DNA of 64,000 bases from Brevibacillus sp. DP1.3A (GTDB taxonomy: Bacteria > Bacillota > Bacilli > Brevibacillales > Brevibacillaceae). The notes beneath the pieces are model-generated. The model saw only the letters and a program-made list of their open reading frames with translations, had not been told where the DNA came from and searched no databases. Shown here piece by piece: positions 51,547 to 60,015 of this stretch (positions are counted from its first letter, which is position 1; each line of letters opens with the position of its first letter). The translations under genes were made by a program, and so were the position numbers. The DNA is taken from the NCBI RefSeq assembly GCF_013284245.2, contig NZ_CP085876.1:4418501-4482500 (forward strand), in the 5' to 3' direction.

Positions 51547-52965
51547 TTATCGCTTGATGGCAACGAATTTCAATTCCGTCATTTCTTCTATCGCGTATTT
51601 GACCCCTTCCCGACCAAGTCCGCTTTCCTTTACGCCACCGTAGGGCATATGGTCCACGCGAAAAGTCGGAATATCATTCACCATCACACCGCCCACGCGC
51701 AGCTCTTCTGCCGCTTCCAGAGCCAACGACAGATTGTTGGTATAGACACCAGCCTGTAATCCATAGCGCGAATCATTGACCAACGTAATGCCTTGCCGGA
51801 CGGACTCCACTGGATTAATTAGAACGACAGGGCCGAATACTTCCTGACAAGATACTTTTGCATCTGCCGGGACACCGGTCAACACCGTAGGTTGGAGCAT
51901 CCGATCCACGATCTGTCCCCCACACTCCAGACGTGCCCCCTGCTGGAGCGCCTCATGAATCCACTCCATCGCACGTTCTGTTTCGCACGGATTGATCATG
52001 GCGGAATAGTCCGCGTCCTCAGAGAGCGAATCACCACCGCGAAGTGCTCGTGTTTGTTCAACAAAACGTTGGACGAAATCTTGATAGATCTCTTTGACCA
52101 CATAAATTCTTTGCACAGAGATACATACCTGTCCGGAGTAGGCGAAGGCGCCAAAAACGCATCGGGGTATCACTTCATTCAGTTGCACATCACGATCAAC
52201 GATCACTGCCGAATTCGACCCCAGCTCGAGCGTGACTCTTTTCATACCCGCTCGATTGCGTATATCCAGCCCAACACTTGGGCTCCCTGTAAACGTCACC
52301 GCCCTGACTCTCGGGTCAGACACGATTTTATCGCCAACACTCGCTCCACTGCCTGTGATCACATTGAGGGCGCCAGCAGGCACACCAGCTTGCTCTGCGA
52401 GCTCTGCGAGAAACAATGCGCTAAGCGGTGTCTGCGATGCAGGCTTGAGAACAACGGTATTGCCAGCAGCGAGAGCAGGTCCGACCTTATGGGCGACGAG
52501 ATTCATCGGAAAATTAAAGGGTGTAATGGCTCCGATGACTCCCAGTGGCTCACGCACGGTATAAGCCAAGCGTCCCTCTCCCCCGATAGCTGCATCGAGT
52601 GGTACGGTTTCTCCGTGGAGGCGTTTGGCTTCCTCTGCTGCAAACTTATACGTCTGAATGGTTCGAATCACTTCACCACGGGCTGTTTTGATTGGTTTCC
52701 CCGCTTCTATCGCGATGATGCGCGCCGCTTCCTCCAAACGTTCATTCATCAATATCGAGATTTTTTCAAGCAGGAAGGCGCGTTGATAGGCAGGAAGGCG
52801 CCGCATGACGGTTGTCGCTTCGTGGGCCGCAGCAATTGCTTTTTCAACCAATGATGAGTCTGCTTGTGAAATTTGTGCAATCTCTTGACCCGTACATGGA
52901 GAGAGTAGCGGTGCATGATCAGTGGCTGGCACCCACTCTCCCCCGATAAAGCACGTTTTTTTCAT
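51547..52965 (-). CDS. Aldehyde dehydrogenase family protein
   Basis: A 472-residue NAD(P)-dependent aldehyde dehydrogenase starting at ATG 52965 (MKKTCFIGGEWVPATDHAPL) after GGGG; an earlier ATG two codons upstream is possible. The nucleotide site is VGPALAAGNTVVLKPASQTP and FTGSPSVG; the general-base Glu is in VTLELGSNSAVIV and the catalytic Cys in FAYSGQVCISVQRIYV. It resembles ALDHs of the lactaldehyde/semialdehyde type. It stands at the end of the yod-type cluster and may oxidise an aldehyde formed there, but this is inferred from position; a 93-bp gap and a small hairpin separate it from the M20 hydrolase gene. Confidence 0.9.
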   Translation of the reverse strand: MKKTCFIGGEWVPATDHAPLLSPCTGQEIAQISQADSSLVEKAIAAAHEATTVMRRLPAYQRAFLLEKISILMNERLEEAARIIAIEAGKPIKTARGEVIRTIQTYKFAAEEAKRLHGETVPLDAAIGGEGRLAYTVREPLGVIGAITPFNFPMNLVAHKVGPALAAGNTVVLKPASQTPLSALFLAELAEQAGVPAGALNVITGSGASVGDKIVSDPRVRAVTFTGSPSVGLDIRNRAGMKRVTLELGSNSAVIVDRDVQLNEVIPRCVFGAFAYSGQVCISVQRIYVVKEIYQDFVQRFVEQTRALRGGDSLSEDADYSAMINPCETERAMEWIHEALQQGARLECGGQIVDRMLQPTVLTGVPADAKVSCQEVFGPVVLINPVESVRQGITLVNDSRYGLQAGVYTNNLSLALEAAEELRVGGVMVNDIPTFRVDHMPYGGVKESGLGREGVKYAIEEMTELKFVAIKR

Positions 52966-53064
52966 CGGCATATCCCCACTCTCATTGATTGGAGTTCACC
53001 TTCCAATCATTCTCCCTCATGCGCGCGCCTTCCTGTCGTGTTTTTGAAATATTTGGATATCTTT

Positions 53065-54345
53065 TTACTCTTTCACACTTTCAGCCACACCGCACCATTC
53101 GAGTAACGTAAGCGCAAAGATCTCAGCACAACGGAATACCTCATCCAAAACGATGTATTCATTCGGGTAGTGTGCAACCGGTGTGACTCCAGGTCCAACA
53201 ACAATCGCTGGGGTATTGGCCAAAGCAGTCAACAACCCGCCATCTGTTCCCCAAGGCGATGCTTCCACAGTGGCACGATCTCCTGTCACAGCTTCAAACT
53301 GCGCATGCAGAATATCCATCAACGGATGATCTAGCTCCACTGCTCCCGGAACCCAGCGAGCTCCGAACCACTCCAGCTCAACCGGCTGTTCTGCAAACCA
53401 CGGGTCGACCTCTGCCAGCTTTTTGAGTGCTGCTGCCATTTCTGCTTTGGCATTGTCCATCTGCTCTCCTGGGGCAACCCCCATCCTTCCTTCCAGCTTG
53501 ACGAGGTCAGCTACAGACGAAGGCCACTTGCCACCCTCAATCACCCCCAGATTAATCGGGATCGGAATGGGCAGCTTGGCGTAAAGCGGATCGTCGAGTC
53601 GATCGTTACGCACTTTTTCCAATTGACCAATTGCTTGAACGACGAGCATGCTCTTTTCGATGGCGCTGACTCCCTCGTAGCGAGTCCCTCCGTGAGCAGA
53701 ACGCCCTTTGACAGTCAATCTGAACCACATGGAGCCTTGCTGCTTCGGGAAAATTTTCATATTGGTCGGCTCTGGAATCAGGGCAGCATCCGCCTTGTAA
53801 CCGCGAATGATCGTCGCTAATGTTCCTGCACCACCACTTTCTTCTTCTACGACGCTCTGAAAAATGACATCGCCTTTCAGTTGCACACCCAACTTCTGTA
53901 GAACCTGGATCGCCAACAGTGAAGATAAGTTTCCACCCTTCATGTCGGTTGCTCCGCGTCCGTAAAGCTTGCCGTCCTCAATCTTCCCGCTAAACGGATC
54001 ATCGCTCCACTGTGCCAGATCACCTGCGGGAACTACATCCACGTGTCCGTTTAGAATGATGGAACGCCCATCTCCTTGCCCCTTCCACACACCGACGACA
54101 TTCGGGCTACCTTCAAACGTCGTACGCGGGGAGACAAAATACGGATGTGACACCAGCTCTTCGCCTTCCATGACCCATAAGTCAACGTCCAGACCCATCT
54201 GCCTCAAAAGCTCAGCAATGCTTTGCTGGATGGATTGCTCTTCTCCTTGTACGCTCGGGCTTTTTACCCATTGCTGTAGCAATTGAACAGCGGCCTCGCG
54301 ATCTTTTTCCAATTGCTCCCGAATAAGCACCTGCCAGTTTGCCAT
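53065..54345 (-). CDS. M20 peptidase/deacylase (ArgE/DapE family, YodQ-like)
   Basis: A 426-residue zinc hydrolase starting at ATG 54345 (MANWQVLIREQLEKDREAAV), after GGGGGAAAAAC. Metal-site motifs are visible: LNGHVDVVPAGD, YGRGATDMKGGNLS, and FQSVVEEESGGAGT containing the catalytic Glu; the lid domain carries WFRLTVKGRSAHGGTR. In the B. subtilis yod cluster, YodQ is the matching deacetylase placed next to YodR, as here; it is thought to remove the acetyl group from a beta-lysine degradation intermediate. Confidence 0.88.
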   Translation of the reverse strand: MANWQVLIREQLEKDREAAVQLLQQWVKSPSVQGEEQSIQQSIAELLRQMGLDVDLWVMEGEELVSHPYFVSPRTTFEGSPNVVGVWKGQGDGRSIILNGHVDVVPAGDLAQWSDDPFSGKIEDGKLYGRGATDMKGGNLSSLLAIQVLQKLGVQLKGDVIFQSVVEEESGGAGTLATIIRGYKADAALIPEPTNMKIFPKQQGSMWFRLTVKGRSAHGGTRYEGVSAIEKSMLVVQAIGQLEKVRNDRLDDPLYAKLPIPIPINLGVIEGGKWPSSVADLVKLEGRMGVAPGEQMDNAKAEMAAALKKLAEVDPWFAEQPVELEWFGARWVPGAVELDHPLMDILHAQFEAVTGDRATVEASPWGTDGGLLTALANTPAIVVGPGVTPVAHYPNEYIVLDEVFRCAEIFALTLLEWCGVAESVKE

Positions 54346-54378
54346 GTTTTTCCCCCGTTCCATGGTTTTTGTCTTTGC

Positions 54379-55056
54379 TTAGCGGAAAACGCCAACCTCT
54401 CCGTCCATCTTGAGCTCGGCTTCCGTTGCTCCAATCACATCAGCTACACTGTATGGATACATGACTTCTCGTAGATACAACCCATCTGACATGACCTCCA
54501 TTACTGCCATGTCCGTGATGATCAAATCTGCAGCTTTTGTCGCGGTTAACGGCAGTGAGCATTCCCGAACGATTTTCGAACGTCCGTTTTTATCCAGATG
54601 TGTGGTCACAACCATGACCTTCTTGGCCTTTTGTGCCAGCTCCATTGCTCCTCCCATGCCTGGGACACGTTTCCCTGGAACGATCCAGTTAGCAATGTCA
54701 CCATTTTGGCTTACTTCCAGGACCCCTAAAATCGTCATGTCCAATAGCCCACGGCGGATGATGGCAAAAGCAGTCGCACTGTCGAAAAAGGATGCCCCTG
54801 TGGCGAGCGTGACAGGAAAACCACCTGCATTGCAAAGCATGGCGTTCTCCTCCCCTTTCGCAGGGCTTGGTCCTGTACCGAGAATGCCGTTCTCCGCGTG
54901 AAACATGACCCGTTTGTCAGCTGGAATAAAATCCGCAACTAGCGTTGGAATACCGATTCCCAGATTAATAATCATGCCGTCTTCTATTTCCAATGCTGCG
55001 CGGCGGGCAATACGCTCACGATAGCTCTCTGTTTCTTTTACTTCTCCCATGCCCAT
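54379..55056 (-). CDS. yodR: CoA transferase subunit B (YodR-like)
   Basis: A 225-residue beta subunit of a 3-oxoacid CoA-transferase type enzyme. The conserved GIGIPTLVADFI segment and the catalytic Glu in MFHAENGILGTGPSP are present, with NAGGFPVTLATGASFFDSA and GGAMELAQKAKKVMVVTTHL. It overlaps the subunit A gene by 19 bp (start 55056, A stops at 55038), implying coupled translation. In the yod cluster the A/B pair forms acyl-CoA from a keto acid derived from beta-lysine. Confidence 0.9.
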   Translation of the reverse strand: MGMGEVKETESYRERIARRAALEIEDGMIINLGIGIPTLVADFIPADKRVMFHAENGILGTGPSPAKGEENAMLCNAGGFPVTLATGASFFDSATAFAIIRRGLLDMTILGVLEVSQNGDIANWIVPGKRVPGMGGAMELAQKAKKVMVVTTHLDKNGRSKIVRECSLPLTATKAADLIITDMAVMEVMSDGLYLREVMYPYSVADVIGATEAELKMDGEVGVFR

Positions 55057-55730
55057 TGCCAGTTCACCCCTTCACTTTGGACGATAAAGTTCACGAAAAC
55101 GCCCGGGGTGACGATTTCTTCCGGGTCGATCATGCCTACCTCGACAATCTCATCCGCTTCCACGATAGTAATGTCGCCTGCCATCGCCACTAACGGATTG
55201 AAATTGCGTGCACTTGTATCAAACACCAAATTGCCAAAGCGATCCGCTTTTTTCGCATGTACGATAGCCACTTCGGCAGTGAGCGGTGTCTCCAATAGAT
55301 ATTCCTTTCCGTCCAGAACGACCTTCTGCTTCCCTTTTTCCGCGATCGTCCCGATGCCGACATCCGATAGAATGCCTCCCAGACCGACTCCACCTGCCCG
55401 TACACGCTCTGCAAGTATCCCCTGCGGGCAGAACTCTACTTCCAGCTCTCCAGCCGTCATTTGGGCCCCTGCGTTCGGATTTGAGCCAATATGAGAAGCT
55501 ATCACTTTTTTGACGCGCTTTTCGGTCACCAGCTTGCCAATTCCGATATGCGGGAAAGCAGTATCGTTACTGATCAGCGTCAGATCGCGCACGCCCCTAT
55601 CCAAAATCCCCTGAATCAAAGTAGGCGGGTTTCCTACCCCACCGAAGCCCCCTGCCAACAGCGTCATCCCATCGCGAAAATGGGTGAGCGCTTCGGACAG
55701 GGAGACGACCTTTTCAAATCGGTTTGTCAT
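55038..55730 (-). CDS. yodS: CoA transferase subunit A (YodS-like)
   Basis: A 230-residue alpha subunit of the same CoA-transferase. The CoA-binding GGFGGVGNPPTLIQGILDRG segment and the QKVVLDGKEYLLETPLTAEV and FDTSARNFNPLVAMAGDITI blocks are typical. The downstream subunit B gene overlaps its end. Preceded 16 bp upstream by the aminotransferase gene (yodT-like), so the order T-S-R-Q matches B. subtilis. Confidence 0.9.
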   Translation of the reverse strand: MTNRFEKVVSLSEALTHFRDGMTLLAGGFGGVGNPPTLIQGILDRGVRDLTLISNDTAFPHIGIGKLVTEKRVKKVIASHIGSNPNAGAQMTAGELEVEFCPQGILAERVRAGGVGLGGILSDVGIGTIAEKGKQKVVLDGKEYLLETPLTAEVAIVHAKKADRFGNLVFDTSARNFNPLVAMAGDITIVEADEIVEVGMIDPEEIVTPGVFVNFIVQSEGVNWQWAWEK

Positions 55731-55746
55731 CCTCGTTCCTCCTTCT

Positions 55747-57099
55747 CTATCCGATCAGTGCCTTGTCTTGGAGCTCTTGCTGAACAGCTATCACTGCTTC
55801 TTTCAGCATAGATATCAGCTCATCGATTTGCTCCGTAGTAATGGTCAGTGGAGGTGAGATGATGACAGCGTCTCCTGCCACCCCTTCGATTCCGCCCATT
55901 GCAGGATAAATAAGCAAGCCTTTTTCAAATGCTTTTTCAATGACCTTCACGCCAACTCCTTGCGAAAGCGCAAACGGTTCTTTTGTCTGCTTGTTTTTCA
56001 CAAATTCCAGCGCGCACAGCATGCCAAGACCACGTGCATCTCCGATCAACGGGAGCTCGTTAGCCAGTTCTTTTAGGCTTGCAAGCAAATAGGCTCCTTG
56101 TTCTGCTGCTTTGTCGACTAGCTGATGCTTCTCCACATAGTCGAGGACAGCCAGAGAAACAGCAGCAGATTGTGGATTGGCGCTATACGTATGTCCTGCC
56201 ATAATCGAGCCGCTGCCTTTTGTAATGGTCTCAATGATTTTGTCAGAGACAATCGTAGCAGCCATAGGCGTGTAACCGGCACTCATGCCTTTTCCCAATG
56301 CCATCAGGTCAGGTACGACGCCCCAATGGTCGATCCCAAACGCTTTCCCCGTGCGACCTACCCCTGTCATCACTTCGTCTGCGATAAACAGAACCTCATA
56401 CTTGTCGCAAATCTCGCGAATGCGTTGGAAGTAACCATCTGGTGGCACGACCGCTCCACCAGAAGCCCCGATGACCGGTTCTGCGATGAATGCGGCTACC
56501 TGCTCAGGTCCGACGCGCAAAATTGCGGTCTCCAGTTCGTTTGCACACGCAAGCGCATACGATTCGAGGGACATGTCTTCTGGTTTGCGATACGGATATG
56601 GTCCTGTGATTGCCGGATAGTCAGCCAATAATGAGGTGAACCGCTTTCTGCGCAAGACGTGTCCAGACATCGAAAGTGCACCCATTGTAATCCCGTGATA
56701 GCTCATCCAGCGGGAGATAATCCGGTTTTTCGTTGGTCTTCCTTTTTCCTGCCAATATTGAATCGCGATTTTTTGTGCAGTCTCTGTTGCTTCCGAACCG
56801 CTGCTGACAAAAAACGTCCAGTTCAGTGAGCCTGGTGCCCACTCAGCCAGCTTTGTAGCCAGCTTCTCCACAGCATCGCTGCTAAAATGCGAGCGGTATA
56901 CGAAGGAAACCTCCTTGGCTTGTGCATACATCGCCTCAGCCACTTCTTCTACACCGTGACCAATGCTTGCCGTCACCGCTCCACTGGAACCGTCGATGTA
57001 ACGATTCCCCTCTTTATCGTAAAGATAGATGCCTTTTCCGTGAGAAATAACTGGATACTCTTTGCCCAATTCAGGCTTGATTACATAGCTTTTTGTCAT
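55747..57099 (-). CDS. yodT: Class III PLP aminotransferase (YodT-like)
   Basis: A 450-residue PLP-dependent aminotransferase (beta-alanine/omega-amino acid type). The start chosen is ATG 57099 (MTKSYVIKPELGKEYPVISH), after GAGGTGGCGACGAAA; a GTG four codons earlier also exists. PLP-site motifs: FFVSSGSEATETAQKIAI, SYHGITMGALSMSG, EVLFIADEVMTGVGRTG and MALGKGMSAGYTPMAATI with the Schiff-base Lys. In the yod cluster it removes the amino group of an acetylated beta-lysine intermediate. First gene of the leftward operon, facing a PucR regulator. Confidence 0.9.
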   Translation of the reverse strand: MTKSYVIKPELGKEYPVISHGKGIYLYDKEGNRYIDGSSGAVTASIGHGVEEVAEAMYAQAKEVSFVYRSHFSSDAVEKLATKLAEWAPGSLNWTFFVSSGSEATETAQKIAIQYWQEKGRPTKNRIISRWMSYHGITMGALSMSGHVLRRKRFTSLLADYPAITGPYPYRKPEDMSLESYALACANELETAILRVGPEQVAAFIAEPVIGASGGAVVPPDGYFQRIREICDKYEVLFIADEVMTGVGRTGKAFGIDHWGVVPDLMALGKGMSAGYTPMAATIVSDKIIETITKGSGSIMAGHTYSANPQSAAVSLAVLDYVEKHQLVDKAAEQGAYLLASLKELANELPLIGDARGLGMLCALEFVKNKQTKEPFALSQGVGVKVIEKAFEKGLLIYPAMGGIEGVAGDAVIISPPLTITTEQIDELISMLKEAVIAVQQELQDKALIG

Positions 57100-57140
57100 T
57101 TTCGTCGCCACCTCGCTTATTCTCTACCTCTATCCTAGCT

Positions 57141-57170
57141 GACCAGCACGCAAGAGCCATCCTACGTGCT
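57141..57170. repeat. Hairpin in the leader of the yodT operon
   Basis: CCAGCACG (57141-57148) pairs with CGTGCTGG (57163-57170). It lies between the aminotransferase start and the divergent promoter region; there is no T-run in the operon direction, so it may be a leader or operator element rather than a terminator. Confidence 0.5.
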
Positions 57171-57192
57171 GGCAAAAAAACATGGAAAAGAG

Positions 57193-57215
57193 ACAAAATC
57201 TTTTGTACATTTTGT
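57193..57215. promoter_or_regulatory. Candidate PucR operator in the divergent region
   Basis: ACAAAAT (57193-57199) and ATTTTGT (57209-57215) form a perfect 7-9-7 inverted repeat in the 140-bp divergent region between the yodT-like gene and the PucR gene. A TATAAG at 57215-57220 overlaps its end as a -10 for the PucR gene. Confidence 0.45.
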
Positions 57216-57255
57216 ATAAGAGAACCTTTACCGAGGCTTTTGGAGGAGATACCTG

Positions 57256-58800
57256 ATGACCATCACGATAAGAGAAGCGCTGCAACTGCCGGACATGGTT
57301 CACACCAGGCTGATCGCAGGAGCAGGCGGACTGGACAATCCGATTCGTTGGGTGACAATTGTCGAGGTGCTGGAGGATACGAGTCGCTTGCAGGAAGGCG
57401 AATTTTTGATTACAACCGGCTTTGGGCTGGCTGAACATACGGAAAAGCTCGCTTCTTTTATTCCTTCGTTGGCGAAGCAAAAGCTGAGTGGCGTTGCGAT
57501 TCATACGGGCTTTTATTTACGGGAAATTCCCGAGACGTTTTTGACTTTGGCGGATCATTATCAACTTCCATTGATTGAAATTCCCACGGAGATAAACTTT
57601 TCAACCATAACCAAAGCCATCTTGCAGCCGATCATGAATCGGCAATTTGAAACGCTGGCCTATTCCTCGGCGATTCATAATCGAATGATTGAAGCTGCCC
57701 TGTCCAAAGGAGGCCTTCCCGCCATCGCAGGCGAGCTCGCTGCACTTACGGAAGGCGTCGTGTCGCTCGTCGATGCATTAGGCTTTGAAGTCACACAGCA
57801 TGGCAGTTCGGAAGCACTGCCGCATGATCAGTCTCAGGAAATCGCGCATCGTGTACCGATTCGCGCCAATCGCGAGCATTTTGGCACGTTGACATTAGCC
57901 AAGCCCGAACACGCCTGGAAAGAACTCGATGACGTCGCTCTACAGCATGCTGCTACCTTATGTGCACTCGAATATGTGAAAGAAAGAGCCGTAGCCGCAA
58001 CGGAATGGCGGTTAAAAGGGGATTTTGTGGAGGAACTGCTGAACGGACAACAGATGACCCATACGGAGCTGGAGAGCCGTTGTCGCATGCTGGGGTACCC
58101 GCTTGCTGGACATCATCTCTGTGTCGCTGTTCGCGTAGAGGTAACCGATCAGACGATGCTCGGAGACATGCATCAAAGTGTCATTACGTTGATGCGGAGG
58201 CTTAGCGATCGTCATCAGCGCTCTTATTTGCTGCGCGAGCGGCCACATTGCCTCTTGTTTATTTTGCCGGATGATCAGACGAGCCTTCGCTTGCTGGAAC
58301 AGCTCACTTCCCGCTGGAGAGGGCTGCACCCTTCACTTGACCTACAGATCGCCTTGAGCAATCCCTGTGAGCAATTGCCAAACGTCGTCAGTGCCTCTGA
58401 AGAAGCGATGTTTGCTCTACAAGCGTACCCGCTGTTGGCCCAATCCCCGCAAATTTTGCGATACCGGGATATGCAGGGCTATCAGTTTTTATTTCCGTAC
58501 CATCGTGAAAAAGAAAGCTTGCTCCGCCTGTGGAACCCATTGCTGGAACCATTAATTCGCTATGATACGAAATACAATCAACAGCTTCTCGAAACACTTG
58601 AAGTGTATTTGGCCCAGAATGGAAACGGTCTACAGACCTCGCAAGCCTTGTATATCCATCGACATACGCTCAAGTACCGGTTGACCCAAATTGAAGAAAA
58701 AACAGGCTACCGCCTGGAGGATGCTCATCAACGCTGGCAGCTTCAGTTGGCCCTGATGGCCCGTCGTCTGCAACAGCAGTTGTATCCTACAAACAGGTAG
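57256..58800 (+). CDS. PucR-family transcriptional regulator of the yod cluster
   Basis: A 514-residue regulator with an N-terminal PucR domain (MTITIREALQLPDMVHTRLI), a middle GGDEF-like PucR/CdaR-type region (FLLFILPDDQTSLRL-type block near the centre, RPHCLLFILPDDQ) and a C-terminal HTH (LYIHRHTLKYRLTQIEEKTG). ATG 57256 follows GGAGGAGATACCTG. It is divergent from the yodT operon and convergent with the acetyltransferase gene (AblB); control of these genes is inferred from position. Activators of this type respond to pathway intermediates. Confidence 0.9.
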   Translation: MTITIREALQLPDMVHTRLIAGAGGLDNPIRWVTIVEVLEDTSRLQEGEFLITTGFGLAEHTEKLASFIPSLAKQKLSGVAIHTGFYLREIPETFLTLADHYQLPLIEIPTEINFSTITKAILQPIMNRQFETLAYSSAIHNRMIEAALSKGGLPAIAGELAALTEGVVSLVDALGFEVTQHGSSEALPHDQSQEIAHRVPIRANREHFGTLTLAKPEHAWKELDDVALQHAATLCALEYVKERAVAATEWRLKGDFVEELLNGQQMTHTELESRCRMLGYPLAGHHLCVAVRVEVTDQTMLGDMHQSVITLMRRLSDRHQRSYLLRERPHCLLFILPDDQTSLRLLEQLTSRWRGLHPSLDLQIALSNPCEQLPNVVSASEEAMFALQAYPLLAQSPQILRYRDMQGYQFLFPYHREKESLLRLWNPLLEPLIRYDTKYNQQLLETLEVYLAQNGNGLQTSQALYIHRHTLKYRLTQIEEKTGYRLEDAHQRWQLQLALMARRLQQQLYPTNR

Positions 58801-58804
58801 CCTG

Positions 58805-59650
58805 TTATTCCCTCGTGGGGCGAAGTGGCTTTACCCATATATTCATGTCTTCATAACCTGAAAAGATCGTACAATTGTTAATTAGCCGTCCGCGGTATGC
58901 ATAGCCCATTTTGGCAGCCGTCACATTCATTCCTGCAGATTGTGCCCGGGTCAAGGTGTACAAAAAGTAAATCCCCGCCTCCTCCATCCTTTGTTCCAGC
59001 GCGATAAACAGCGGTTGGAGGAGACCTTTCCCCGCATGGTCTGGATGGGTCGCGCAATCCGTCATTTCCGCTGAACCAAATCGTTCGGATACTTCAGCTG
59101 ACGCAGCACATGCAATCTTGCCTTCAAATTCAACGACATAGTAGATGGTGCCTTCTTGCATGGTTTTGCGAATGTAGGACGGATCGTTCATCGGTGTAGG
59201 ATACGTCGCGAATACCAGTCCATACAAACACGCCAATTCCTTCGCGTCTGCCTCCGTTGCTTCACGCAGGTGGTATCCCTCGGGTAATGATTTCTCTATC
59301 GTACTCCCCGCTTTTGACAGGCTCAGCGTAAGAATTTCCTCGGCAAGTTTTGCTGCACCAGAGGTAGCCCGCTCTTTCGTCAGATAGCAGGTGAGCATCT
59401 GTGCGTTATCCCCTAGAAAAAAACCATCGATGGTTCCCTCCAGCTCGTAACCCAGGGATTGCCATTGCGGAATATCTTGTTTCTTCCCGTACACAATGAC
59501 TTTTGTTGCCTCTGACTCTTCGGCCAGCTCCTTCATGACCCGATCCCACTGCTCGATTTGTGATGGTTCATATACGTGCAGCTTTACCCGGCGATTTTGC
59601 CGATCAATGATCAGGTCGCCAGCGTCCTGTGCGCCTACAACATTTATCAC
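58805..59650 (-). CDS. ablB: Putative beta-lysine N-acetyltransferase (AblB/YodP-like)
   Basis: A 281-residue acetyltransferase with a GTG start at 59650, eight bases after GGGGAGG; a TTG 16 codons upstream would be the longer form. The C-terminal GNAT domain is present (REATEADAKELACLYGLVFA, TYPTPMNDPSYIRKTMQEGT, TDCATHPDHAGKGLLQPLFI), and the N-terminal half matches the AblB/YodP family. AblB acetylates beta-lysine; in methanogens it makes the osmolyte N-acetyl-beta-lysine, in Bacillus it works with the yod genes. The partner lysine 2,3-aminomutase (kamA/ablA) is not in this window. Confidence 0.85.
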   Translation of the reverse strand: MINVVGAQDAGDLIIDRQNRRVKLHVYEPSQIEQWDRVMKELAEESEATKVIVYGKKQDIPQWQSLGYELEGTIDGFFLGDNAQMLTCYLTKERATSGAAKLAEEILTLSLSKAGSTIEKSLPEGYHLREATEADAKELACLYGLVFATYPTPMNDPSYIRKTMQEGTIYYVVEFEGKIACAASAEVSERFGSAEMTDCATHPDHAGKGLLQPLFIALEQRMEEAGIYFLYTLTRAQSAGMNVTAAKMGYAYRGRLINNCTIFSGYEDMNIWVKPLRPTRE

Positions 59651-59776
59651 GTCTTCATCCTCCCCTACAGTACTCCTCCTCTCATTGTAGCAAAACAAGT
59701 AAGGCCGTCATCTGCCAATCTGTATAAAAAAGCGTTCCTCATGCACAAAAAAACACAAGGTGGGCATATTGTTGGG

Positions 59777-59806
59777 TCATATTTACTCGTTCTTCATACC
59801 ATGATA
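59777..59806 (+). promoter_or_regulatory. Candidate sigma-G promoter of the yjcZ-type gene
   Basis: TCATA (59777-59781), an 18-bp spacer and CATGATA (59800-59806), which fits the sigma-G -10 pattern CATNHTA and resembles its -35 (GHATR). It lies about 40 bp before the microprotein start. Confidence 0.5.
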
Positions 59807-59842
59807 GTAGATGCTTCATGTGCGAGAAGGAGGGTGTTTTTT

Positions 59843-59920
59843 GTGAGCTGCAATAACAATTTTGCCCTGATCCTTGTCCTCTTTGTCCTTTTGGTCATCG
59901 TACTCGTCATAATCGGATAG
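59843..59920 (+). CDS. yjcZ: YjcZ-family sporulation microprotein
   Basis: A 25-residue membrane protein, VSCNNNFALILVLFVLLVIV... ending ...LVIIG, with start GTG 59843 eight bases after AAGGAGGG. It matches the YjcZ family, in which a short polar N-terminus precedes FALIxVLFxLLxIVG. These are spore-associated membrane microproteins of unknown function. It lies just before the glpQ-like gene and has a possible forespore promoter. Too short for routine ORF calling. Confidence 0.88.
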   Translation: MSCNNNFALILVLFVLLVIVLVIIG

Positions 59921-59949
59921 ACTCCTGGAGATGCCTCTCATGTCAGGTC

Positions 59950-59979
59950 GTATCGAGGGGCCTTTTACATATCATGGTA
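59950..59979 (+). promoter_or_regulatory. Candidate sigma-G promoter of the glycerophosphodiesterase gene
   Basis: GTATC (59950-59954), an 18-bp spacer and CATGGTA (59973-59979). The -10 region shares 16 of 19 bases with the yjcZ promoter around CATAYCATGRTAGTAGRTG. The ATG at 59974 lies inside this -10, so the GTG at 60016 is the better start. Confidence 0.5.
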
Positions 59980-60015
59980 GTAGGTGACACACGCTCGAGA
60001 AGGGAGGAAGCCCTC

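Noticed and set aside
58792..58806. AACAGG-TAG-CCTGTT hairpin as terminator between pucR and ablB
   Set aside because: Only six base pairs with a three-base loop and no T-run, so not supported.
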